Position numbers and translations under genes: made by a program
The notes under the pieces: model-generated
Databases searched by the model: none
Seen by the model: the letters and a program-made list of their open reading frames with translations, nothing else
What the model was told of the DNA's origin: nothing
Shown: positions 9,651 to 20,639 of the stretch, in pieces
Numbering within the stretch: the stretch's first letter is position 1
How the letters are laid out: each line of letters starts with the position of its first letter
From: Capra hircus
Lineage: Eukaryota; Chordata; Mammalia; Artiodactyla; Bovidae
Assembly (NCBI RefSeq): GCF_001704415.2
Contig: NC_030823.1
Coordinates: 77,066,458-77,130,457 of the forward strand
Direction of reading: 5' to 3'
Length of the DNA stretch: 64,000 bases

Positions 9651-10619
9651 TCAGTTCAGTTCAGTCACTCAGTTGCATCCAGTTCTTTGTGACCCCACGG
9701 ACTGCAACACACCAGGCTTCCCTGTCCATCACCAACTCCCAGAGCTTGCTCAAACTCATGTCCATCAAGTTGGTGATGCCATCCAACCATCTCATCCTCT
9801 GTCATCTGCTTCTCTTTGTGCCTTCGATCTTTCCCAGCTTCAGGGTCTTTTCCAATGAGTCAGTTCTTTGCATCAGGTATTGGGGTTTCAGCTTCAGCAT
9901 CAGTCCTTCCAATGAATTCAGGACTGATTTCCTTTAGGATTGCCTGCAGTCCAAGGGACTCTCAAGAGTCTTCTCCGTGGTGGCCTACAGTCCACAGGAT
10001 CGCAAAAAGTCGGACACAATTGAGCAACTAACACACTTTGTTCCCACCAGAGGGGCCCTGTACAACAAGAAGACTCAGGGTGTCCCCAGGGAGGTACTCC
10101 CTCAGTGGAGATAGTTGGTTCCAAGGCCTTGTCCTCAGCATTTCAGATTCAGAAACTATCTTTGCTAGTTAAACTGTAAGAGATTTATTCACACAAACTA
10201 AAATTCAAGAAGTCTGCTTCACAACAGCGCACCAACTGTTAACTTAGAACAGTGGAAGTCACACCAGGTTCACTGCAGCTCAAAAGCATCAATTCTTCGG
10301 CGCTCAGCTTTTTCAATCCAACTCTCACACCACACACGACTATTGGAAAAACCATAGCTTTGACTAGACGGAACTTTGTCGGCAAAGTAACCTCTCTGCT
10401 TTTTAATATGCTGTCTAGGTTGGTCATAGCTTTTCTTCTGAGGAGCGAGCGTCTTTTACCTTCATGACTGCAATTACCATCTGCAGTGATTTTTGGAGCC
10501 AAAAAAAAAAAAAGTCATTCTTTCCATTGTTTCCCCATCTATTTGCCATGAAGTGATGGGACCAGATGCCATGATCTTCATTTTCTGAATGTTGAGTTTT
10601 AAGCCAAACTCAGGAGCAT
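9651..10619 (-). mobile_element. BovB 3' half interrupted by a duplicated segment
   Basis: Minus-strand BovB from the 3' tail (tcagttcagt at 9651) to about the gttgagttttaagcca block near 10600. A 10-bp duplication, tcctcctgaa, at 9641-9650 and 10620-10629 fixes both ends. The element is interrupted at 9979-10271 by a segment that also occurs at 11566-11854. An A-run at about 10501-10513 replaces part of the element. Confidence 0.9.
9979..10271 (+). repeat. Copy A of a local 290-bp duplication, inside BovB
   Basis: This 293-bp segment starts within a Bov-tA body (ggtggcctacagtccac), passes its 3' end and continues into about 220 bp of non-repeat sequence. The same series occurs at 11566-11854 at an estimated 88-90% identity by eye. 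BovB sequence resumes right after it, and no target-site duplication or poly(A) is visible at the junctions. Confidence 0.85.
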
Positions 10620-10629
10620 TCCTCCTGAA

Positions 10630-11416
10630 GGCTCACTTATAAACAGCCATCCAAACCTAGCAGTTCTTTCCATCTTGGTAACAATATTTTGGCCTGGGAG
10701 AGTTATTTTGAAGACAATTGACCTAGACTATACATGATTTTTAAATGCTATTGAGTACTTTTCAAACTCACCCTTTCAAAAATTGTGCTTTTTACTCAAA
10801 AACAGCATTATTTCAAGAAAAGTAGGAACTTTGAATACAGGTAAATGGAGGCTTTGCCAATTATTAGCTGAGTGGGAATAACTGCAAACTAAATTTAAAT
10901 TACATATAATTTGTTCAACGATTATTTTAAAAAAAATTTAAGACAATAACAGCAGAGCATTAAGCCAGGCATGGGGCCCATTAGAACACAGAAAGATCAC
11001 GTAAACTATTTGACAATCAGCTTAGTCACTCACAAAATTTGTAGAAGTTAACGACATCAAATTTTTTTTTAAGTTTCTCAGGACATATTTTCCAAAATCA
11101 CCTATCACAATAGGTGTATCATTGTTACAACTGAACACAATTTGCAACATTCTAGCTTAGGGTCCCACCAACTGGAAATGAGACTTTGACATTGGCAGTT
11201 GATTTGTCTGTGAAACTAGCTTTAGATCAGACAGTGAAGGACAGCTGAACTGTATATATATATATATTAACTACTTGTAGCTACAGTAACCAAAACTTAG
11301 TAAGGATATATTATTAAACAGAGAAGCAGAGAGCTTTTAATTAGACTGATTGTGTACCCTCCTGGGTGACTTTCTGCATCCACAGAAGTCAGGGGCAGGA
11401 ACTGAGAATGATAAAG
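10630..11416. other. Single-copy stretch
   Basis: AT-rich with a small (TA) run near 11257-11268. No gene or repeat family recognised. Confidence 0.5.
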
Positions 11417-11621
11417 CCTTTGTTCCCTGGGGCTCGGATGGCAGAGAATCTGCTTGCAGTGTAGGAGACACAGATTCAATCCCTGGATGAGAAAGATCCC
11501 TGGAGGAGGAAATGGCAGCCCACTCCAGTATTTTTGCCTGGAGAATCCCATGGACTGTGGAGCCTGGTGGCCTACAGTCCACGGGATCGCAAAAAGTCGG
11601 ACACGACTGAGCAGCTAACAC
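11417..11621 (+). mobile_element. Bov-tA SINE
   Basis: Plus-strand Bov-tA, complete from tRNA head to gactgagcagctaacacac. Its last ~55 bp form the beginning of duplicated copy B. Confidence 0.9.
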
Positions 11622-11854
11622 ACTTGGTTGCCATCAGAGGAGCCCTATACAAGAAGACTCAGGTGTCCCCAGGAAGACACTCCCTCAGCAGAGACAGTGG
11701 CTTCCAAGGCCTTGTCCTCAGCATGCGGACTCAGAAACTATGTTTTGCTAGTTAAACTGTAAGAGATTTATTCACACAAACTAAAATTGAAGAAGTCTGT
11801 TTCACAACAGTGTGCCAACTGTCAACTTAGGACAGAGGAAGTCACACCAGGTTC
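11566..11854 (+). repeat. Copy B (probable source) of the 290-bp duplication
   Basis: Here the segment is in a natural context: the Bov-tA is complete upstream and the unique part continues past the duplicated end. Copy A has only the SINE's 3' end. This polarity makes copy B the likely donor, unless both derive from an unrecognised dispersed repeat. Confidence 0.8.
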
Positions 11855-12310
11855 CCAGCCTTTGGTCATTAGCTCAGGGTGTCTCTCTTCCTGGTGAACT
11901 GATTCCCTTCAGAGACTAAATCACAGGTCAGAAGGAGCTTGAAGAGCTCAGAGTCAGAACATGGGATTTAACTGCCATCAGTGAAGGAGGCCTTTGTGAA
12001 CTGGCCTGGGAATACTCTTACCCCAGGAATCAATCTTAGCCTTGCGGAACTAGAACACCTCTCCTGCGCTAACCTGAACACGATTTACTAATCTGTACAT
12101 CACCGCTTTTCCTTTTAACCTCTCTGTACATCGCTGCCTTTCTACGAACCCCTCTGTCCATCAGACAGTTACGTTTGGCATAGTGAAGTCACCTGCTCAG
12201 TTACATCTCGGTCACGGAACTCTCCTCCTGTCCAGTGGCTCGCCTGAGCAGTGGAATCCACAAATGTACAGATCATCTTTAGGGGAAGAGAAACTTCATA
12301 TGGTTACCTA
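11855..12310. other. Single-copy stretch with a weak tandem motif
   Basis: No gene recognised. At 12090-12166 a roughly 31-bp unit built around tctgtacatc/tctgtccatc occurs three times in degenerate form. Confidence 0.45.
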
Positions 12311-12440
12311 TTGTAGAGAGATTCAGAACACTTGCTCTGGGATCAGACAGACTTGGGGCAATTTACAAATAAATGCAGGCAAGTTCTTTAACCTCTCTAA
12401 GCCTCAAAACCCTCACCTGTAAAATAAAATAAAAACCCTT
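12311..12440 (+). mobile_element. MIR SINE
   Basis: Plus-strand MIR core: gggatcagacagacttggg, then ggcaagttctttaacctctc and cacctgtaaaataaaa, in the expected order. Confidence 0.75.
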
Positions 12441-13540
12441 CTCTTCAGGTTCTTCCACAGGAAACTGAAGGAATGCTGACAAAGTAAGGACTCAGCAGTG
12501 AGCAGGTATAGTCATCAATACTGTCAAACATTTTACATTGCGTTCCTACTCATGGTGTTTTAAATTCTCTGTCTCAAAATAGGGCAGGCACCTATACCAT
12601 CCTTCCCATCTTGACTACGCGTTTCAGCATTGACTTTCAGCCAGTGTGGCAAACAGTCACAGGCACGTGACCTTTCAAAGGCAATATCCTCCTCATCACT
12701 TGTTTGTCATGAACTCTCCATTCCCAAGCTAACGACTAACTGTGACTCTTGGTTTTGCCAGCACGGCAATGCGCTGGGCTATTTCCTCACCCTGCAAACA
12801 TTACAGGATTGAACCCATCAGTCCCTGAGCACAAGCCCAGCACCCCTTGTCATGTTTCATAGAAATCAACAGTACCACGAAACTCTGTCCAGTTTAAGCT
12901 TGCGATCGTCACTAGTGTGGACCATGCAAAGTTGACCTTTTAATTCCAAGACCGTTTTTACTGTATTTCTTTGTTAGAAGGATCTGCTTGTAAATAGTTA
13001 AATGTGGCTTTCCTAAACCTTTACAGTTGGTAGCTTAATGTATTTTTGTTTTATTCTGAGTACAAAGGCTATATCGTGCTTTTGTTGGCATCGATGCTAG
13101 TTAGCATACCAGCTAAACAATTCTTTACTCTGCAATATGTCAGGATTTGAGTGCCTTGGGCCCAACAGGTGGTGCTAGGTAAGGTTCTGGCAAATCAAAT
13201 AGGTAATATGGTTATTTCTTTTGTCAAATTATAATTACAAACAGAGAGTGTGTAAAATGAGACAAACTTTTTCTGTTTTAAAAAGGGCTCAACATCCAGT
13301 ACAGATTATTTTCTAAAAGAAAGAGCCACTTGGAAGGAAGTGTATTGTCTGTGAATATGTCGCACCTACTCACCCATTATTTTATTGCTCCCCTGTTTAC
13401 TTTGTAAACCTGAAGTGTAAACATCGCTGCATAAGATCGTTACGTTTCCACCCTTCTGTAATTCAAGACTATGTATTTAAGGCCATACCAAACATTTTTC
13501 AGGCAATTTAAACATTGTTTTCAACTATTCTATAGACTAT
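12441..13540. other. Single-copy stretch
   Basis: No repeat family or gene recognised. The short open frame at 12630-12812 has no recognisable domain. Confidence 0.5.
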
Positions 13541-13544
13541 GAAG

Positions 13545-13757
13545 GGAAGTGAAGTGAAGTCGCTCAGTCGTGTCGGACTCTTTGCGACCCCGTGGACTGT
13601 AGCCCACCGGGCACTTCCATGCACGGGCTTATCCAGGCAAGAGTACTGGGGTGGGGCGCCATTGCCTTCTCCAGAGGATCTTCCCCAGCCAGGGACTGCA
13701 CCCGGGTCTCCCACATTGTAGGCAGACACTTTACCATCTAAGCCACAAGGGAAGCCC
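13545..13757 (-). mobile_element. Bov-tA SINE
   Basis: Minus-strand Bov-tA with a gaagtgaagtgaagt 3' tail at the left and the tRNA head, ending in gggaagccc, at the right. Confidence 0.9.
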
Positions 13758-13869
13758 TAAGAAGAAGTCCTTTAATTTTATTGAAGTAAATAAAATGTAT
13801 TTATTTACAGTTGTATTTATTTATAATGCTGTTAATTTTTTCTCATTTTCTCAAATGACTTAGTATATG

Positions 13870-14010
13870 TCATATATATATGCATATAAAGTGTGTATAT
13901 ATATATATATATATATATACACTTTTTCACACTCTTTTCCTTTATGGTTTATCACAGGATTTGAATATAGTTCCCTGCGTTATACAGTACGACCTTATCA
14001 TTTTGAATAA
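13870..14010 (-). mobile_element. L1 3' UTR fragment with expanded TA microsatellite
   Basis: Reverse complement of an artiodactyl L1 3' UTR, recognisable by ggtttatcacaggatttgaa and ttatacagtacgacctt. A (TA) run of about 26 bp at 13892-13918 sits where the family carries a short TA stretch. Confidence 0.7.
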
Positions 14011-14137
14011 ATTCTTTGACATTTGAATAATCTGCTTAAAAGCATTTCCTTTGAGTGCTCTAGTATCGCTGTCCCTGATTATAGCATAGCAAAGGTGAAT
14101 GCTTCCATTATCAAGAAACTGGGAATTACATGCAGTT

Positions 14138-14262
14138 TCCTGTGACGAACCGTAGTGGAAAAGAATATGAAGAAGAATGCATAACTGCATCACTTGGCTG
14201 TACAGCAGAAATTAACCAACATGCTAAATCCACTATACTTCAATAAACTGTATAAAATAAGG
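14138..14262 (+). mobile_element. L1 3' end, opposite orientation to its neighbour
   Basis: Plus-strand L1 3' end: cctgtgacgaaccgtagtgg, cttggctgtacagcagaaat and actatacttcaataaac. It overlaps in content with the minus-strand fragment at 13870-14010, so the two form an imperfect inverted repeat separated by about 130 bp. Confidence 0.75.
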
Positions 14263-14339
14263 GCCATGTGTAAGTACTAAAATATTTAAATTTAAAAATT
14301 GAATTTTCTTTAAAAGAAAAAAAAAGAAAAAAATTGGAA

Positions 14340-14615
14340 GGACCCTCATCCCAGGAGTTAGGAGTCCTCTCCCAGAGTCTAAAGTCCAGCCTGCAGGAGA
14401 GGGGGCGCTTCCCCACAGCGTGGTAAGGCGACGGGAGACGCAGACACCTGACCAGCTCTATGAACGGTCAGCCTGGTGAGAGCGACCTCTGCAGGACGGG
14501 CATGGGCGCTGCAGGCTAGTGCTCACCATCAGTCCAGGAGGAACAAACCAGACAGCGGCTTCAGGATACCTTCGGACCCAAGAAGAGGCCAGAGTGGTCC
14601 TCCAGGCCAGAGTAT
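14340..14615. other. GC-rich segment of unknown nature
   Basis: About 275 bp clearly richer in G+C than its flanks, with several CpGs, following an A-rich stretch (about 14275-14337). No family or ORF recognised. It could be a fragment of a retrocopied transcript, an old repeat or a regulatory segment. Confidence 0.3.
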
Positions 14616-15579
14616 ATTTAATATTCTGGTTTTATAGAAAAGGAAATTATTGTGCAGCTTTTTGATTTCAGCAAAATTTGTTTCAAGAGTGGTAATTCAT
14701 TATCTGCACACATACAGCAGATTACCTGAAGAAAAGCCAAAACAAACCAAAAATATTCCCCTAAATGTCTTAGCTCCACACAGATATCTTGATCCTTAGA
14801 ACACTGGCTACTGGACATCGTACAGACATGACACCCAGAAGGCTGGAGGAGGCTTGTCCAGGAACTGGGTTAGACTTCAACATGGAACATCTGATTTTTC
14901 TCCTTTCCTTGATTTTTCCCTTATGCCCCATATTAAGAGATACTTCGTTTCAATATATTTTAACTTTCTCTAAGTCAATAATGTTTCTAAGGTCTTTATG
15001 TAACTAACATTCATGAATTAGTATGTATCAATATTCTTTAGCTCCAAGATGAAGGTGTGTGGTTTTGGCAGACTTCGCAGCGTCTGCACTGTGCGTCTAT
15101 ATCTGGCTGATCTCTGTATCCGGCTACAACAGAAAAGCAGCACTCCAGACTAAAAGCCAAAGATAACTGAACTTTGTGTGGATTTTTAAATAAGGTTAAG
15201 CATATTGAATGTATACCACACATTAAACATCAGACCGTGTTTCTGGTCTAACACCGCACTAAGCTGAGCACAGGGGAAAATAACTTTCTGCTGCTTATCA
15301 GTCTCTTCAGCTAGAAAAATGAAGGACTAGAATGAGAGGTTTTCAGTGTTTGAAATCAGCATCTCCCCTTCTTCAAGTGAAAAATAAAAAAGCTTAAGGC
15401 GTAACCCTAATCTGTGCAGGCAGAATGGTTGGTGCCACTGCATTGCCGTGCCTCCTCCCGCCTGGACTCCAGTTGCAGTCCCCGGCTCTGGGAAGCACAG
15501 AGAACTCCAAGGGCTGGTGGGCTAGAGCTCGTGCCCAGAGCTAGCGGGCCAGCTCTTCAAGCTCATTACTGCAACATGA
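14616..15579. other. Single-copy stretch
   Basis: No repeat family or gene recognised. The open frames at 14618-14818 (minus) and 15414-15638 (plus) show no known domain. Confidence 0.5.
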
Positions 15580-15790
15580 CAAGATACCGAGTATTTTGTA
15601 AAACATTTTACAGAGTGTATCTCTACAGTTTATGGTAGTTTTGCTCTCAGTCCTCTGGAATAAGTAGTCTTCTGGGTATCACTCTTCCTATTTTAGGCAT
15701 GAGAAAGTTGAACCTCAGAGAGATTAAGGAGATCTCAATTCCATGGTGAACAAGGGCCAAAATGAAGATTAGAGTGAAAACTCTCAGGGT
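15580..15790 (-). mobile_element. MIR SINE (diverged)
   Basis: Reverse-complement MIR signature: cattttacagagtgtatct-like upstream part, then cctattttaggcatgagaaa and cctcagagagattaagg. Confidence 0.5.
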
Positions 15791-15949
15791 TCTGTTTCCC
15801 ACTTAAGAACCTTTTCTGTATGGCACACTGCTGTAAGTTTTAATGCTTTATATTTTGCAAGGTTCAAATAAGCCCCTCAAATTTTGGCTAGAAGAATGAA
15901 GACAAGACTTTACAGAAGCTTAAAAAGAAACAATCAAATTACCTAACTC

Positions 15950-17486
15950 GTCGGCAGAGGACTAGATAAAGAAGATGCGGTACGTATATACAGTGGAGTA
16001 TTAGTCACAAAAGAAGAATTAAATAATGTCATTCGCATCATCATGGATGAACCTTGAGATTATGATACTGAGTGAAGTAAGTCAGAGAAGGAAAAATATC
16101 ACATAATAGCACTTACGTGCAAAATGTAAAAGGAAGTGATGCACGTGAATTATTTACAAAACAGACATAGATTTGCAGACTCAGAGAATGAACCTATCAT
16201 TGCCAGCAGAGAGAGGATGGGGGGAAGGGAGAGCTAGGGAGTCTGGGATCCACACGTACACACTGCTATATTTAAAGATGGATGACAAATAAGGACCTAG
16301 ATGGGAATACCAGACCACCTGACCTGCCTCTTGAGAAATCTGTATGCAGGCCAGAAAGCAACAGTTAGAACTGGACATGGAACAACAGACTGGTTCCAAA
16401 TAGGAAAAGAAGTGCGTCAAGGCTGTATATTGTGACCTTGCTTATTTAACTTCTATGCAGAGTACATCATGAAAAACGCTGGCCTGTAGGAAACACAAGC
16501 TGGAATCAAGATTGCCAGGAGAAATATCAATCACCTCAGATATGCAGATGACACCACCCTTATGGCAGAAAGTGAAGAGGAACTAAAAAGCCTCTTGATG
16601 AAAGTGAAAGAGGAGAGTGAAAAAGTTCGCTTAAAGCTCAACATTCAAAAAACGAAGATCATGGCATCCGGTCCCATCACTCCATGGGAAATAGATGGGG
16701 AAACAGTGGAAACAGTGTCAGACTTTATTTTCTTGGGCTCCAAAATCGCTGCAGATGGTGACTGCAGCCATGAAATTAAAAGACGCTTACTCCTTGGAAG
16801 AAAAGTTATGACCAACCTAGATAGCATATTCAAAAGCAGAGACATTACCTTGCCAAATAAGATCCGTCTAGTCAAGGCTGTGGTTTTTCCAGTGGTCATG
16901 TATGGATGTGAGAGTTGGACTGTGAAGAAGACTGAGCACTGAAGAATTGATGCTTTTGAACTGTGGTGTTGGAGAAGACTCTTGAGAGTCCCTTGGACTG
17001 CAAGGAGATCCAACCAGTCCATTCTGAAGGAGATCAACCCTGGGATTTCTTTGGAGGGAATGATGCTAAAGCTGAAACTCCAGTACTTTGGCCACCTCAT
17101 GTGAAGAGTTGACTCATTGGAAAAGACTCTGATGCTGGGAGGGATTGGGGGCAGGAGGAGAAGGGGACGACAGAGGATGAGATGGCTGGATGGCATCACC
17201 GACTCGATAGAGGCGAGTCTGAGGGAATTCCGGGAGATGGTGATGGACAGGGAGGCCTGGTGTGCTGCAATTCATGGGGTTGCAAAGAGTCGGACACAAC
17301 TGAGTGACTGAACTGAACTGAACTGTACACCACAGGGAAATCTCTCAGTGTTTTATGGCAGCCTGGATGGGAGGGCAGTTTAGGGGAAAATGGATACATG
17401 TATATATGGCTGAGTCCCTTTGCTGTCCATCTGAAACTCACAACATTTTTATTACTTCAATACAAAATAAAAAGTTTAAAAAAAAT
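15950..17486 (+). mobile_element. L1 3' end interrupted by BovB
   Basis: L1 pieces at 15950-16299 and 17325-17486 are collinear: ORF2 end and 3' UTR (actagataaagaagatgcgg; gagtgaagtaagtcagag), then caccacagggaaatctc and ctttgctgtccatctgaaac, ending in an A-rich tail near 17470-17486. The BovB at 16300-17324 lies between them. Confidence 0.8.
16300..17324 (+). mobile_element. BovB 3' third with intact YADD motif
   Basis: Runs from just upstream of the GVHQG-type block to the 3' tail (gactgaactgaactgaact). The RT box at about 16534-16560 reads RYADDTTLM, so the catalytic residues are present. A 126-codon frame (16562-16942) continues through the C-terminal KSLLMKVKEESEKV and SWTVKKTEH regions before a stop. 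It is low in divergence compared with the neighbouring BovB, and the copy is 5'-truncated, so it is not functional. It inserted into the L1 at 15950-17486. Confidence 0.9.
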
Positions 17487-17563
17487 GATAAAAAGTGGGA
17501 GGTGTGGGGAGGAATAAATTAGGAGTTTAGGATTAACATATACACACTACCATATATTAAGTA
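17487..17563 (+). mobile_element. Second L1 3' fragment
   Basis: A short piece of L1 3' UTR (gggaggaataaattaggag; aacatatacacactaccat) repeating a region expected earlier in the L1 upstream. It is therefore a separate fragment or a duplication. Confidence 0.55.
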
Positions 17564-17567
17564 AATA

Positions 17568-20020
17568 TCAACGGTTCTGTGAAGACCTACAAGATCTTCT
17601 AGAACTAACATCAAAAAAACATGTCCTTTTCATTATAGGGGCCTGGCATGCAAAAGTAGGAAGTCAAGAGATACCTGGAGTAATAGGCAAGTTTGGCCTT
17701 GGAGTACAAAATGAAGCAGGGCAAACGCTAACAGAGATTTGGCAAAAGAATGCACCAGTCATAGCAAACACCCTCTTCCAACAACACAAGAGATGACTCT
17801 AAACATGGACATCACCAGATGGCCAACACCAAAATCAGATTGATTATATTTCTTTGCAACCAAAGATGGAGAAGCTCTATACAGTCAGTAAAAACAAGAC
17901 TGGTAGCTGGCTGTGGCTCAGACGATCAACTTATTGCAAATTGCAGACTTAAGCTGAAGAAAGTAAGGAAAACCACTAGGCCATTCAGGCTTGACCTAAA
18001 TCAAATCCCTTATGATTATACAGTGGAAGTGACAAATAGATTCAAGGGATCAGATCTGATGTGCAGAGTGCCTGAAGAACTATGGACGGAGGTTCACGGC
18101 ATTGTACAGGAGGTGGTAACCAAAACCATCCCCAAGAAAAAGAACTGCAAAAAGGTAAAATGGTTGTCTGAAGAGGCCTTACAAATAACTGAGAGAAGAA
18201 GAGAAGTGAAAGGCAAAGGAGAAAAAGAAAGATATACCCATTTGAATGCAGAGTTCCAAAGAATAGCAAGGAGAGATAAGAAAGCCTTCCTCAGTGATCA
18301 ATGCAAAGAAATAGAGAAAAACAACAGAATGGGAAAGACTACAGATCTCTTCATGAAAATTACAGATACCAAGGGTACATTTCCTGCAAAGATGGGTACA
18401 ATAAAGGACAGAAATGATATGGACCTAACAGAAGCAGAAGATATTAAGAAGAGGTGGCAAGAATACACAGAAGAACTGTACAAAAAAGATTTTCATGACC
18501 CAGATAACCACAATGGTGTGATCACTCACCTAGAGCCAGACATCCTGGAATGAGGAGTCAAGTAGGCCTTAGGAAGCATCACTATGAACAAAGCTAGTGG
18601 AGGTGATGGAATTCCAGTAGAGCTATTTCAAATCCTAAAAGACGATGCTGTGAAAGTGCTGCACTCAATACGCCAGCAAATTTGGAAAACTCAGCATTGG
18701 CCACAGAACTGGAAAAGGGTCAGTGTTCATTCCAATCCCAAAGAAGGGCAATGCCAAAGAATGTTCAAACTACCATACAATTGTACCCATTTCACATGCT
18801 AGTGAAGTAATGCTCAAAATCCTTCAAGCCAGGCCTCAACAATATGTGAACTGAGAATTTCCAGAAGTACAAACTAGATTTAGCAAAGGCAGAGAAACCA
18901 GAGATCAAATTGCCAACATTCACCGAATCACAGAAAAAGCTAGAGAATTCCAGAAAAACATCTAATTCTGCTTCATTGACTACACTAAAGCCTTTGACTG
19001 TGTGGATCACAACAAACCATGGAAATTCTTCAAGAGATGGAAATACCAGACCACCTTACCTGCCTCCTTCAGAACCTGTATGCACATCAAGAAGCAACAG
19101 TTAGAACCAAACATGGAACAATGGACTGGTTCCAAACTGGGAAAGGAGTATGTCACGGCTGTATACTGTCTCCCTGCTTATTGAACTTATAGCAGAGGAC
19201 ACCATGTGAAGTGCCAGGCTGGATGAAGCACAAACTGTAATCAAGATTGCCGGGAGAAATATCAATAACCTCAGATATGCAGGTGACCCCACCCTTATGG
19301 CAGAAAGCGAAGAAGAACTAAAGAGCCTCTTGATGAAGCTGAAAGAGGAGAGTGAAAAAGCTGCCTTAAAACTCAACATTCAGAAATCTAACATCATGGC
19401 ATCTGGTCCCACCACTTCACGGCAAATAGATAGGGAAAGAATGGAATCAGTTACAGATTTTATTTTCTTGGGCTCAAAAGTCACTGTGGATGGTGACTGC
19501 AGCCATGAAGTTAGAAAAACTTAGAATATTAAAAAGAAGAGACATTACTTTGCCAACAAAGCTCCATATAGTTAAAGCTATGGTTTTTCCAGTAATCACA
19601 AATGGATGTTAGAATTGGACCATAAAGAAGGCTGAGTGCCAAAGAATTGATGCTTTCAAACTGTGGTGCTGGAGAAAACCCTTGAGAGTCCCTTGGACTG
19701 TAAGGAGATCAAACCTGTCAATCCTAAAGGAAATCAGTCCTGAATATTCATTCAAAGAACTGATGCTGAAGCTGAAGCGAAGTTGGCTTGGCCACCTGAC
19801 GTGAAGAGCCAACCCATTAGAAAAGCCCCTGATGCTGGGAAAGAGTGAAGGCAGGAGAAGGGGATGACAGAGGATGAGAGGGTTGGATGGCATCACCGAC
19901 TCAGTGGATGTGAGTTTGAGCAAGCTCTGCGAGATAGCGAAGGACAGAGAAGACTGGTGTCTGCACTCCATGGGGTTGCAAAGAGTCGGACACAACTGAG
20001 CGACTGAACAACAGCAACAA
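17568..20020 (+). mobile_element. Long BovB copy, 5'-truncated in the endonuclease
   Basis: The longest plus-strand BovB here, about 2.45 kb. It begins inside the endonuclease domain, continues through the linker (open frame 17819-18553, 244 codons, containing the PFRLDLNQIPYDYTVEV block), the RT fingers/palm and the C-terminal region, and ends with gactgaacaacagcaacaa. The catalytic YADD reads YAGD at about 19278-19290. A frameshift separates the endonuclease end from the linker, and further stops (near 18551, 18853, 19520) break the frame. A deletion near 19520-19530 removes part of the post-palm region. It belongs to the older tail type. Confidence 0.92.
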
Positions 20021-20105
20021 AGCAGTTGCTGGGATCAGGGTCTCTCGGGACCCTCGTGGGGTTTTAATGCAGAGATTCAGGGCACAGCGACTTTATACTG
20101 AAGGT

Positions 20106-20427
20106 TGTTGTTTTTCAGTTGCTAAGTCGTGTCCGACTCTGTGATTCCATGGACTGCAGCACACCAGGCTTGCCCATCCTTCACCATCTCCCAGAGCTCA
20201 TTCAAACTCATGTCTATTGAGTCAATGATGCCATCCAACCCTCTCATCCTCTGTCTTTCCCTTTCCCTCTTGACGTCAATGTTTCCCAGAATCAGGATCT
20301 TTTCCAATGAGCCAGCTCTTCGCATCAGGTGGCCAAAGTATTGAGCTTCAGCATCAGTCCTTCCAATGAATACTTAGGGTGGATTTCCTTTAGGATTGAC
20401 TGGTTTGGTCTCCTTGCCATCCAAAGG
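20106..20427 (-). mobile_element. BovB 3' end, 5'-truncated
   Basis: About 320 bp of the BovB 3' end in minus orientation with a ttgttgtttttcagttgc tail of the older ACAACA type. It is flanked by the 9-bp duplication actgaaggt at 20097-20105 and 20428-20436. Confidence 0.9.
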
Positions 20428-20639
20428 ACTGAAGGTACAACACAGCATTAACCCTATGCCATCAAGGAGTCTAGGAGGCCAAAATTTTTGTTCCACTTTC
20501 TCAGATATTTGGGTAATATTAAAGAGAAAAATCTATATTGTAATGGTGTTGATACTCTCCAAATTTCTTTAAAAACAATACAATGTCATTTAAAATTCTA
20601 AAGGATGTCTTTTAAATAATAAAAATTATTTTGATTTTA

